The position numbers were made by a program, and so were the translations under genes. From Vreelandella maris (GTDB lineage Bacteria; Pseudomonadota; Gammaproteobacteria; Pseudomonadales; Halomonadaceae), in the NCBI RefSeq assembly GCF_013371085.1, contig NZ_JABWCV010000008.1:1-64000 (forward strand): 64,000 bases of DNA. Reading direction: 5' to 3'. Below the pieces are notes generated by a model. That model saw only the letters and a program-made list of their open reading frames with translations. It ran no database searches and was not told where the DNA came from. Positions 1 through 5,749 of this stretch are shown piece by piece (the first letter of the stretch is position 1; the number at the start of each line of letters is the position of its first letter).

Positions 1-84
1 GTCTTCGCGACCCTGCCCACCCTCGACGATGATGACCTCAACACGCTGCTACCCTGGCAGTGGAAAGAGACATTACCGGTCTAA
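1..84 (+). CDS. IS66-family transposase, C-terminal end (partial at window edge)
   Basis: The open frame enters from the left edge and stops at TAA 82-84. It encodes a 27-residue tail with the acidic run LDDDDLNTLLPWQW. A tail of the type (L)PxxxxxxDxxxLLPW is characteristic of the C-terminal domain of IS66 transposases (TnpC). The stop is followed within 40 bases by a sequence resembling an IS66 terminal repeat, which supports the call. Only the tail is visible, so intactness of the transposase cannot be judged. Confidence 0.65.
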   Translation, partial: VFATLPTLDDDDLNTLLPWQWKETLPV

Positions 85-121
85 GCGACATCTGCCTAGA
101 TGTGGTTAGTGGCTCGCTTAC
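1..121 (+). mobile_element. Right end of an IS66-like insertion sequence
   Basis: The transposase tail (1-84) is followed by 37 bases ending in gtggctcgcttac at 109-121. Read from the outside inward this is GTAAGCGAGCCACTAACCAC. IS66-family terminal repeats begin with GTAA, often GTAAGCG, so 121 is the likely element boundary. The 8-bp target duplication expected for IS66 cannot be verified because the left end is outside the window. The element ends only about 35 bases before the RNase Z start codon. Confidence 0.6.
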
Positions 122-155
122 CAAGCAAGTACATAAGCGAGAGCTCGAACAAGTC

Positions 156-1118
156 ATGAACCTATTATTCCTCGGCACCTCCGCCGGAGTTCCCACCAAA
201 ACAAGAAACGTCTCCGGCATCGCCTTGCGAGAGAGCAAAGGCAAGAGCTGGTACCTAATCGATTGTGGTGAGGGCAACCAGCATCAGGTCTTGCACACGA
301 AGCTGTCGTTCCATTCCTTGAAAGCCATCTTGATTACCCACGTACACGGCGACCACTGTTATGGGCTGCCGGGCATATTGGCGAGTGCGGGAATGGGTGG
401 CCGGAAAGCGCCGCTTACCATTGTGGCGCCCGCAGGTATCAAGGCATGGCTGGAGGCCACCTGTGAGGCCACGCAGCTATGTTTACCCTTCGCCCTGGAG
501 TTTATCGATTCGGACGAGCTGCCAAGCGTTGAGTTTGAAAGCATTGCGGTTACCACGTTCATGCTTTCACACCGGGCGCCGTCCTATGCTTATGGGTTTA
601 CGGAGAGAAAAGTCGACGCCGCCTTGGACGTGGATAAGTTAGCGCAAATGGGGGTTCCGAAAGGGCCGTTGTGGGGGCAGTTGAAGCAAGGGTTTGATGT
701 TGAGTTTGAGGGTGAGCGGTTAAAAAGCCATGACTACCTAGTCTTCAAGCACAAGCCGAGGAAAGTGGTGATCGCTGGGGACAATGACCAGCCTGACTTG
801 TTGATGGATGCCTGCTCAGGGGCCCAGGTGCTGGTGCATGAAGCCACCTACACCGAAGAGATGGCCCAGAAAGCCGGTGATGTGGGGCATAGCTACGCCA
901 AGCTTGTCGCCGCGTTTGCCGAATCGGTACAGCTGCCCAATCTGGTGCTGACGCACTTTAGCCCCCGCTACCAGCACCACCCCCTTGCCTCGCCTTCCAT
1001 TGTTGAGATCCGCCAAGAGGCCCTGCGCGCCTATTCGGGCTCGCTTTACCTGGCGCGGGATTTTAGCGAATACACCCTGGATAAAGCGGGCCACTTTGCT
1101 GAAGTGGCGGGCAAATAA
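156..1118 (+). CDS. rnz: Ribonuclease Z-like metallo-beta-lactamase-fold hydrolase
   Basis: This is a 320-residue protein of the short RNase Z type, which cleaves tRNA precursors at their 3' end in the cytoplasm. The N-terminus carries the PxKxRN motif (PTKTRN, residues 13-18). The zinc motif HxHxDH is seen as HVHGDH at 62-67. A further His lies in LSHRAPSYAYGF near 139, an Asp in AGDNDQ, and a final His in LTHFSPRY. I chose ATG 156 because residue 1 onward (MNLLFLGTSAG) matches family N-termini. The frame stays open upstream to GTG 60, but that extension lies inside the IS66 end. The IS boundary at 121 leaves no room for a native promoter, so transcription may come from the element. Other MBL-fold phosphodiesterases such as ElaC-type RNase BN are close alternatives. 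Confidence 0.85.
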   Translation: MNLLFLGTSAGVPTKTRNVSGIALRESKGKSWYLIDCGEGNQHQVLHTKLSFHSLKAILITHVHGDHCYGLPGILASAGMGGRKAPLTIVAPAGIKAWLEATCEATQLCLPFALEFIDSDELPSVEFESIAVTTFMLSHRAPSYAYGFTERKVDAALDVDKLAQMGVPKGPLWGQLKQGFDVEFEGERLKSHDYLVFKHKPRKVVIAGDNDQPDLLMDACSGAQVLVHEATYTEEMAQKAGDVGHSYAKLVAAFAESVQLPNLVLTHFSPRYQHHPLASPSIVEIRQEALRAYSGSLYLARDFSEYTLDKAGHFAEVAGK

Positions 1119-1127
1119 CTGCTTTAA

Positions 1128-1231
1128 TCCCGCCGCTCCTTGAGTGCTTGCCGCGCAGATCAGTCGCGGCAATAGCCTTCACCTGTTGCGACTATCAGGC
1201 AGTCTTCCTTTTCCAATAGCCACTTCATGCC
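1128..1231. repeat. Copy 1 of a duplicated lipoprotein 3' end plus flank
   Basis: This stretch covers the last codons of the lipoprotein gene and about 30 bases beyond its stop. It recurs in the same orientation at 2334-2430. Identical blocks include gtcgcggcaatagccttcac and aggcagtctt. The two copies bracket the DsbA-like gene and the rest of the lipoprotein gene. Confidence 0.85.
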
Positions 1232-1579
1232 GGTGGCTTCGCCGTCGCCCGCACTAAGCAGCTGTGGGCCGCCCTCGCGGTTGAAGCGAATGCCCTCGGC
1301 GGTGGCCTGTCCTTCGAAGGTGCCGATTTGGTCGTCATCCAGGCCGTAGCGCATGTGAAGGAGATAATGGCCCGGGCCTTCAGGCTCGTCCTTGCTGATT
1401 TCCAGGAATAATCCTTCAACGCCAATCCATCGGCCAACCCATTGGTCTGTCATCTGATGGTGGGGCTCGCTTTGCTCGGTTGCAGTATCCGGGGCGGGCG
1501 CGTTAGATGAAACGGTATTGTTGTTACTGCACGCGCTTATCAGCAGCATGGCTATGAGTGCTAACGCTGCTTTTTCCAT
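1160..1579 (-). CDS. Small lipoprotein of unknown function
   Basis: This is a 139-residue predicted lipoprotein. The signal peptide is short and hydrophobic (ALALIAMLLISAC), and the lipobox ISAC places the lipidated Cys near residue 17. A Ser/Asn/Pro/Ala-rich linker and a globular C-terminal part follow (WVGRWIGVEG, FLEISK, LLHMRYG). The pattern recalls small periplasmic beta-rich proteins. Two Cys near the C-terminus (EKEDC and GYCRD) could form a disulfide. ATG 1577-1579 is preceded by AGGAG at good spacing; the open frame extends further upstream but without such a site. I do not recognise a family. A 20-residue homologue of its C-terminus is encoded at 2365-2427, so a paralogue once lay next door. 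Confidence 0.75.
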   Translation of the reverse strand: MEKAALALIAMLLISACSNNNTVSSNAPAPDTATEQSEPHHQMTDQWVGRWIGVEGLFLEISKDEPEGPGHYLLHMRYGLDDDQIGTFEGQATAEGIRFNREGGPQLLSAGDGEATGMKWLLEKEDCLIVATGEGYCRD

Positions 1580-1677
1580 GGCTGTCTCCTTGTCAGTACT
1601 GCCGTTACTCACTATATACACGTACCATGCTTTCTTTAGTTTGATCGAATTTTGAGAGATGCCGAAGGGGTATACAA

Positions 1678-2331
1678 ATGCAAAGGGTAAGAATTGACCT
1701 AGTATCCGATGTGGCTTGCCCATGGTGCGCCATTGGCTACCGGCGCTTGGAGCAAGCGCTAGAGACACTCGATGGCGAGATCGACGTTGAGCTGGTCTGG
1801 CAGCCCTTCGAGCTCAACCGCGATATGCCGCCTGAGGGCGAGCCGATCTTGGAGCACTTGTGCCGCAAGTACGGCAAGGACGCGGCGACCATGGAGCAGT
1901 CCCAGCGCGAGATTATGGCCGCTGCCGAAGAGCTTGGGCTGGATTTCCGTGGTGCCCTGGAGCGTCGGGCGAATAATACCTTCGCTGCTCACCGCGTGCT
2001 GGCGTGGGCCGGAACGCAACACCAAGAGACGGCGCTTCAGTTGGCGCTGTTCGAGGCTTACTTCGGTGAGGCGAAAAACCCCGCCGACCCAGCGGTGCTG
2101 CGCGAGAAGGCCATTGAAGTGGGGCTTGACGGCGACACCGCCGAGGCCATCGCCCGCTCCGATCAGTACACTAATGAAGTACGTGAAGCCGAGCAACGCT
2201 TTATGGACGCGGGGGTGAGCGCGGTGCCGGGCTTTATCCTCGATGGCCGCTACCTGATCTCGGGTGCTCAGCCCGCCGACGTGTTGGTCGATGCGCTGCG
2301 TCAGGTGGCCGAGGAAAACGCTAGCCGCTAA
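1678..2331 (+). CDS. DsbA/FrnE-like thiol oxidoreductase
   Basis: This 217-residue protein has the DsbA-like thioredoxin fold (PF01323 type), of the FrnE/2-hydroxychromene-2-carboxylate isomerase-like branch. The redox motif is CPWC at 14-17 in DVACPWCAIGYRRLEQAL. A cis-proline site is seen as SAVPGFILDGRYLISGAQP near the C-terminus, and the helical insertion lies between them. There is no signal peptide, so it is cytoplasmic rather than a periplasmic DsbA. Family members act in disulfide or glutathione-dependent chemistry and oxidative stress; the substrate is unknown here. ATG 1678 follows a gaagggg ribosome site. It is divergent from the lipoprotein gene and sits between two copies of that gene's 3' end. 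Confidence 0.85.
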   Translation: MQRVRIDLVSDVACPWCAIGYRRLEQALETLDGEIDVELVWQPFELNRDMPPEGEPILEHLCRKYGKDAATMEQSQREIMAAAEELGLDFRGALERRANNTFAAHRVLAWAGTQHQETALQLALFEAYFGEAKNPADPAVLREKAIEVGLDGDTAEAIARSDQYTNEVREAEQRFMDAGVSAVPGFILDGRYLISGAQPADVLVDALRQVAEENASR

Positions 2332-2333
2332 TG

Positions 2334-2430
2334 TCCCGCCGCTCTTTAGTGATCACCGAGCAGGTTAGTCGCGGCAATAGCCTTCACCTGATTTCACTAC
2401 CAGGCAGTCTTGCTTCTCCATTAGCCACTA
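2334..2430. repeat. Copy 2 of the lipoprotein 3' end repeat
   Basis: This is a direct repeat of 1128-1231, with scattered substitutions and small indels. Similarity begins just after the DsbA-like stop codon and ends abruptly near 2430, shortly before the CcdAB promoter region. It marks the junction where the accessory ccdAB block meets the older sequence. Confidence 0.85.
2365..2427 (-). pseudogene. Remnant of a paralogous lipoprotein gene (C-terminal 20 codons)
   Basis: Read on the minus strand, these 63 bases encode WLMEKQDCLVVKSGEGYCRD and a TAA stop. The intact neighbour at 1160-1579 ends WLLEKEDCLIVATGEGYCRD. Fourteen of the 20 residues are identical, and the codon immediately upstream is TAG. 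The rest of the gene is gone, apparently cut where the ccdAB region begins. Differences are spread over codons, so this is an old or xenologous copy rather than a recent duplication. Confidence 0.8.
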
Positions 2431-2454
2431 GAATAGCAAATTGATGCGCTATAA

Positions 2455-2466
2455 ATATGCGCATAT
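2455..2466. promoter_or_regulatory. Palindrome upstream of ccdA, candidate autoregulatory operator
   Basis: ATATGCGCATAT is a perfect 12-base palindrome centred about 40 bases before the ccdA start, inside an AT-rich promoter-like stretch. CcdA N-terminal domains (ribbon-helix-helix) bind palindromic operators overlapping the ccd promoter, so this is the natural candidate. The role is inferred from position and symmetry only. Confidence 0.45.
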
Positions 2467-2499
2467 AGTAAGTGCATTGTTATGTGCGAGGAGTGAATC

Positions 2500-2745
2500 A
2501 TGCAAGCCGCCGAAGTAACCAAATCCATGCGCAAGCCGACGAACCTATCGCTAGATAGTGCGCTTCTAAAAGAGGCTAAAGCGCTGGGAATCAATGTTTC
2601 ACGATCAGCAGAGGCAGGGATTGCGGAGGCGGTCAAGCTGCATAAGCAGAAGCAGTGGTTGGAGGATAATGCCACAGCCCTTGCAAGCTCGAATGCATAT
2701 GTTGAAGCGAATGGATTGCCTCTTGCACGGCACCGTCAGTTCTAA
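2500..2745 (+). CDS. ccdA: CcdA-family type II antitoxin
   Basis: This 81-residue protein has the CcdA pattern. An N-terminal DNA-binding segment (KPTNLSLDSALLKEAKALGINVSRSAEAGI) is followed by a helical toxin-neutralising tail containing WLEDNATALASSNAYVEANGLPL and ending RHRQF. Family members bind their own promoter and wrap the CcdB toxin. An aggag ribosome site precedes ATG 2500. The stop overlaps the ccdB start (TAATG), the usual translational coupling of the pair. A palindrome upstream is a candidate operator. Its position beside a truncated paralogue suggests the module was acquired at this spot. Confidence 0.9.
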   Translation: MQAAEVTKSMRKPTNLSLDSALLKEAKALGINVSRSAEAGIAEAVKLHKQKQWLEDNATALASSNAYVEANGLPLARHRQF

Positions 2746-3044
2746 TGGCCCGTTTCGATATCTTTGAAAATAAGGGAGGGGATGGCTATCTGCTGGATGT
2801 TCAGACAAATCTTCTCAGTGGCTTGAACACTCGGGTGGTCGTGCCCCTGCTGCCCAAATCCTCGGCGCTGTCTCCTGCTCAGAGGCTAAACCCGGTGTTC
2901 AACGTTAAGGGCCAAGAGGTTGTCATGGCGACTCAGTACATGGCTGCTGTGCCTGAAAGCGAATTGCGTTTTATTGCGGGTAGCCTTGCTGAGCAGCAAG
3001 ACGAAATTTCTGCGGCGTTGGATATGCTGTTTTTGGGCTTTTAA
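2745..3044 (+). CDS. ccdB: CcdB-family toxin (gyrase poison homologue)
   Basis: This 99-residue protein is homologous to CcdB, which traps DNA gyrase-DNA complexes. The family pattern is visible: MARFDIFENKG at the start, YLLDVQTNLLSGLNTRVVVPLLP at 15-37 with the conserved hydrophobic strands, then TQYMAAVPESELRF. The F-plasmid toxin ends in Trp-Gly-Ile, and the Trp and Gly are needed to bind GyrA. Here the last residues are LFLGF, so the Trp position is Leu. The protein may be weakly toxic, may belong to a chromosomal branch using another contact, or may have been domesticated. Start ATG 2745 overlaps the ccdA stop. Confidence 0.9.
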   Translation: MARFDIFENKGGDGYLLDVQTNLLSGLNTRVVVPLLPKSSALSPAQRLNPVFNVKGQEVVMATQYMAAVPESELRFIAGSLAEQQDEISAALDMLFLGF

Positions 3045-3113
3045 GGTTGAGCTTGTCGGAAGGCTCTCGGGCGTACCCCGGAAAGCAACCAGAGCCTATT
3101 TGGGACGTTCAAA

Positions 3114-3248
3114 ATGAGTCGATTAAATAAAGAAGAGCAGGATATTCTGGACGCATTTGATTCGGGAGAGTTGCAGCGAGCGACAGATGTTGAGTACACG
3201 AATACAAGGCATTAGCAGTATGCTGAGGCGATGCTCAAGAAAGATGCC
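3114..3248 (+). pseudogene. Broken CopG/BrnA-like antitoxin gene
   Basis: ATG 3114 opens MSRLNKEEQDILDAFDSGEL, the typical N-terminus of CopG-type antitoxins encoded with BrnT-like toxins. An in-frame TAG at 3213-3215 ends it after 33 codons. Reading through the TAG continues QYAEAMLKKDA, the expected next segment of such proteins, after which similarity is lost and the DNA-binding part is missing. So the gene has both a nonsense mutation and a 3' truncation. It lies just downstream of ccdB; no partner toxin gene was recognised. Confidence 0.55.
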
Positions 3249-3342
3249 AGCGACCAGCGCGCTAACGGCCCACACCCTTTAATCTGCTGCGACTGAGTGG
3301 GCTATCCGATATATTGCTAGTGGCAATGTATCGGAGGCAGAC

Positions 3343-4092
3343 ATGGTTGATTTCGCATCCCTGCTAATAGTGGCGGGCACATTCTTGATTGCGGGAAGCG
3401 TCAAGGGCGTCATTGGCCTTGGACTCCCGCCAGTTAGCCTAGCGCTGCTTACCGTCGCGCTGGATCTGCCAACGGCCATGGCGCTAATGCTTATTCCCTC
3501 ATTTGTGACGAACATTTGGCAGTCAACGGTGGGCGGGAACGCAAGAGCAATCTTGGCTCGCATTTGGCCATTCCTGGCGATGGCGACTCTTACTGTCTGG
3601 ATTGGTGCGGCCGCACTGACTCGCGTCAATCTCACGTATCTGACGGCGCTCCTGGGCAGTTTGCTGATTATTTACGCTGTCGTGAACCTGGCCGGGATCA
3701 AGATTGTTGTACCCAGCCGCCATGAGGTTTGGGCAGGGCCGTTAATCGGCTCGGCGAATGGGGTGCTTACCGGGATGACGGGGTCATTTGCGGTGCCGGG
3801 CGTGATGTTTCTTCAGGCCATTGGCCTTCCGAAGAATATGCTGATTCAAGCGATGGGCATGCTATTTATGGTCTCCACGGTGGCTCTCGCGGCGGCGCTG
3901 CAACAGGCCAATTTTTTGACACTCCAAACGGGCGTAATGTCGGCAGTAGCGGTGCTGCCCGCGCTCGCTGGTATGGTTATTGGCCAGCGAATTAGAGAAC
4001 GCTTATCCGAGCAGATGTTCCGCAAGGTATTCTTCATTTCACTTCTGATTCTGGGTGCTTACATTATTGTTAATACTCTTCAGAAGCTTTAA
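3343..4092 (+). CDS. TauE/SafE-family membrane exporter (probable sulfite/organosulfonate exporter)
   Basis: This 249-residue polytopic protein consists almost entirely of hydrophobic helices. It starts with a TauE/SafE-type segment (FLIAGSVKGVIGLGLPPVSLALL). A second related repeat begins GPLIGSANGVLTGMTGSFAVPGVMFLQAIGL. The internal duplication of a G-x-G-rich motif in each half is typical of PF01925. Members export sulfite, sulfoacetate or similar anions across the inner membrane, but substrate cannot be read from sequence. ATG 3343 follows cggaggcag. It stands alone, with no sulfur gene beside it. Confidence 0.85.
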   Translation: MVDFASLLIVAGTFLIAGSVKGVIGLGLPPVSLALLTVALDLPTAMALMLIPSFVTNIWQSTVGGNARAILARIWPFLAMATLTVWIGAAALTRVNLTYLTALLGSLLIIYAVVNLAGIKIVVPSRHEVWAGPLIGSANGVLTGMTGSFAVPGVMFLQAIGLPKNMLIQAMGMLFMVSTVALAAALQQANFLTLQTGVMSAVAVLPALAGMVIGQRIRERLSEQMFRKVFFISLLILGAYIIVNTLQKL

Positions 4093-4120
4093 GTGCCTTT
4101 CAAAATCAATAGTGGGCGCA

Positions 4121-4297
4121 CTAGGGTTTGTACGAAAAGTCGGCGAGCGATGGCTAGACAAGGCAAAAATCAACGAAAAACGGACCGGGCTCGCGTGCGA
4201 GTTTACAGGGTGTAAATGAGCATTTTGATCGGACTCGCGCACGAGATGATTTTTAACGCCGTATAGACGAGTGCAGGCAGTTTTCGTACAAAGCCTA
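4121..4297. repeat. Intergenic palindromic repeat, family member A (MITE-like)
   Basis: The ends are inverted repeats: gtttgtacgaaaa at 4126-4138 and ttttcgtacaaag near 4281-4293. Inside is a hairpin core at 4199-4228 (GAGTTTAC, 5-base loop, GTAAATGAGCATTTTGA). A second copy of the same core occurs on the other strand at 57413-57442, inside a repeat with different ends. No coding sequence is present. The size (about 177 bases) and inverted ends fit a non-autonomous mobile element or a structured repeat. It fills most of the 268-base gap between the exporter and the MetX-like gene. Confidence 0.75.
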
Positions 4298-4322
4298 AGT
4301 GGTTAAGACGACACCAGAATCG

Positions 4323-4351
4323 AGCGCTGGCTTTTACCTAAAGCCAGCGCT
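4323..4351 (-). terminator. Strong hairpin after the MetX-like gene
   Basis: A perfect 12-base-pair stem (AGCGCTGGCTTT / AAAGCCAGCGCT) with a 5-base loop ends 9 bases beyond the stop codon of the minus-strand gene. There is no clear T tract after it, so intrinsic termination is plausible but not certain; it could instead protect the mRNA 3' end. Confidence 0.5.
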
Positions 4352-4360
4352 GAATATCAC

Positions 4361-5554
4361 TTAACGCAAAAACGCCCGCAACGTATCACTCGCCTGGTCG
4401 ATGGATACCACACCATCCAAGTGGCCTCGATTACCTTCCAGGGTTTCAAGCGTCACGTCGGTGCCATCAGCTTCAATCAGCTCGGCGGTACGGCGCACGC
4501 CTTGAGGCGCGAAGACGAGATCGTTTTCGCTGTACAGCATCAGAGTCGGTGCTTCGATGGCGGCAAGTCCTGCCTCTAGCGAATCGCCGTGGCCTGCCAT
4601 AAAGGTTTGGTTGGCACGCACCAGATAGAGCAGGTGATTGGCATCGGAGGTGGCAGCACGGGCGGCGGCGACATCATCCAGCGTTTGCTCGATCGCATAG
4701 CGGGCGTTGAGATCCTGGGCCGGGTCTCGCGCTTCGTCGGCCCAGTCGCGATTAAACGTCTCGTTGGCCCACTGCCAGTGGTTGGCGTTGAGCGTCACCA
4801 GCTTCAGCGCTTCTTTTAGGCCGTCGGTGGGCGGCTCGCCATCGTAATAGTCGCCTTCGTTCCAGTTGGCATCCAGTCTAATGGGCGCTGCCCAGGCGCT
4901 TAGCGTGGCCAGCAGCCAGGGATCGGCAACGCCGCCGCCAATCACTGAGATTAAGCGTTCTACTCGGTCAGGGTAGGCGCTGGCCCATTCGATGGCCTGT
5001 AGTGCGCCCATTGAGGCACCCATCACCGCATGTAGTGATTCAATGCCTTGGCTCTCCAGTAGCTCGCGCTGTACCTCGACAAAATCGCGGATGGTAACGA
5101 CCGGGAAGTCCATGCCCCAGGGCTCGCCGGTATCAGGGTTGATGGACGCGGGCCCAGTGGTGGTGACGCTGGGGTCATTGGCACCGAGATTGACCAGCGT
5201 ATCCGAGGAGATGATGTAGTACTCATCGGTATCCAGCGGCTTGCCGGGGCCAATGATCGCATCCCAGTAGCCGGTCGGCTGCCCATCTGTCTCATGGCGG
5301 CCTGCCGCATGACTGGTGCCCGAGAAGAAGTGGGTAATCAGAATGACGTTATCGCGGGCGTCGTTGAGCTTGCCGTAGGCTTCCCAACCCACCGTCACGT
5401 TGGGAATCGTCTCGCCGCCCTGAGTAGTGTAGCTGTCCATTTCGAAGGTTTGTTTCTCGACGATGCCATCCCAAGCCCAAAGAGGAGAGGCCAAGAGCAG
5501 GCCAAGGCCGGAACATAGCGTTACCGTAATCACCGTTTGTCGTGTGAAGGTCAT
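4361..5554 (-). CDS. Secreted alpha/beta hydrolase of the MetX (homoserine acyltransferase) family
   Basis: This 397-residue protein has a cleavable signal peptide (hydrophobic VTLCSGLGLLLASPLWA, cleavage near residue 27). The rest resembles homoserine O-acyltransferase. The nucleophile elbow GASMGA has Ser181 in HAVMGASMGALQAIEWA, an Asp is seen in LYSENDLVFAP, and a His in GHLDG near the C-terminus. An oxyanion-type segment ITHFFSGTSHAAG sits at 73-85. Cytoplasmic MetX acetylates homoserine for methionine synthesis; a periplasmic version has no access to acetyl-CoA, so this paralogue is more likely a hydrolase. The substrate is unknown. It is monocistronic, ends in a hairpin, and its start is followed upstream by the decayed ubi fragment at 5631. 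Confidence 0.85.
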   Translation of the reverse strand: MTFTRQTVITVTLCSGLGLLLASPLWAWDGIVEKQTFEMDSYTTQGGETIPNVTVGWEAYGKLNDARDNVILITHFFSGTSHAAGRHETDGQPTGYWDAIIGPGKPLDTDEYYIISSDTLVNLGANDPSVTTTGPASINPDTGEPWGMDFPVVTIRDFVEVQRELLESQGIESLHAVMGASMGALQAIEWASAYPDRVERLISVIGGGVADPWLLATLSAWAAPIRLDANWNEGDYYDGEPPTDGLKEALKLVTLNANHWQWANETFNRDWADEARDPAQDLNARYAIEQTLDDVAAARAATSDANHLLYLVRANQTFMAGHGDSLEAGLAAIEAPTLMLYSENDLVFAPQGVRRTAELIEADGTDVTLETLEGNRGHLDGVVSIDQASDTLRAFLR

Positions 5555-5630
5555 AGGGTTGCCTTAAATGAGGGGTTATTGTGATTGTTATGGGCCATCG
5601 GCAGTGGCCGCCCTCTCAGCGTAGTCGACC

Positions 5631-5678
5631 CTAGCGCATTTTGAACGGATTCAAACCGTTGGCTTGCTGCATCATCAT
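5631..5678 (-). pseudogene. Remnant of the 3' end of a ubiH-like gene
   Basis: On the minus strand this encodes MMMQQANGLNPFKMR plus TAG. The intact hydroxylase gene at 8212-9399 ends MMMQQANGLNPFKFH plus TAG. Over 38 bases, 35 are identical, and the three differences all fall at third codon positions without changing the amino acid. A TGA precedes the fragment, and nothing upstream resembles the rest of the gene. The fragment sits at the far side of a two-gene accessory block whose other side is the intact gene's 3' end, as expected if the block was inserted at this site. Confidence 0.8.
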
Positions 5679-5749
5679 TCAGCACCGTTTAACATATCAA
5701 ATGCTTGAAGAAGAGCGAGCGGCTAACAATGTTCACTGCGGAAGTCATC

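Noticed and set aside
60..155. Upstream extension of the RNase Z frame to GTG 60
   Set aside because: The extra 32 codons lie in the inferred IS66 end and do not resemble RNase Z; ATG 156 gives the family N-terminus.
1128..2430. Attachment-site interpretation of the lipoprotein 3' repeats
   Set aside because: For integration at a 3' end the extra copy should lie downstream of the intact gene. Here it lies on the upstream side, so tandem duplication followed by truncation fits better.
2920..3117. 65-codon plus-strand frame overlapping the end of ccdB
   Set aside because: It is out of frame with ccdB for most of its length and ends beside the antitoxin remnant; I found no toxin-like motif that would make it the missing partner.
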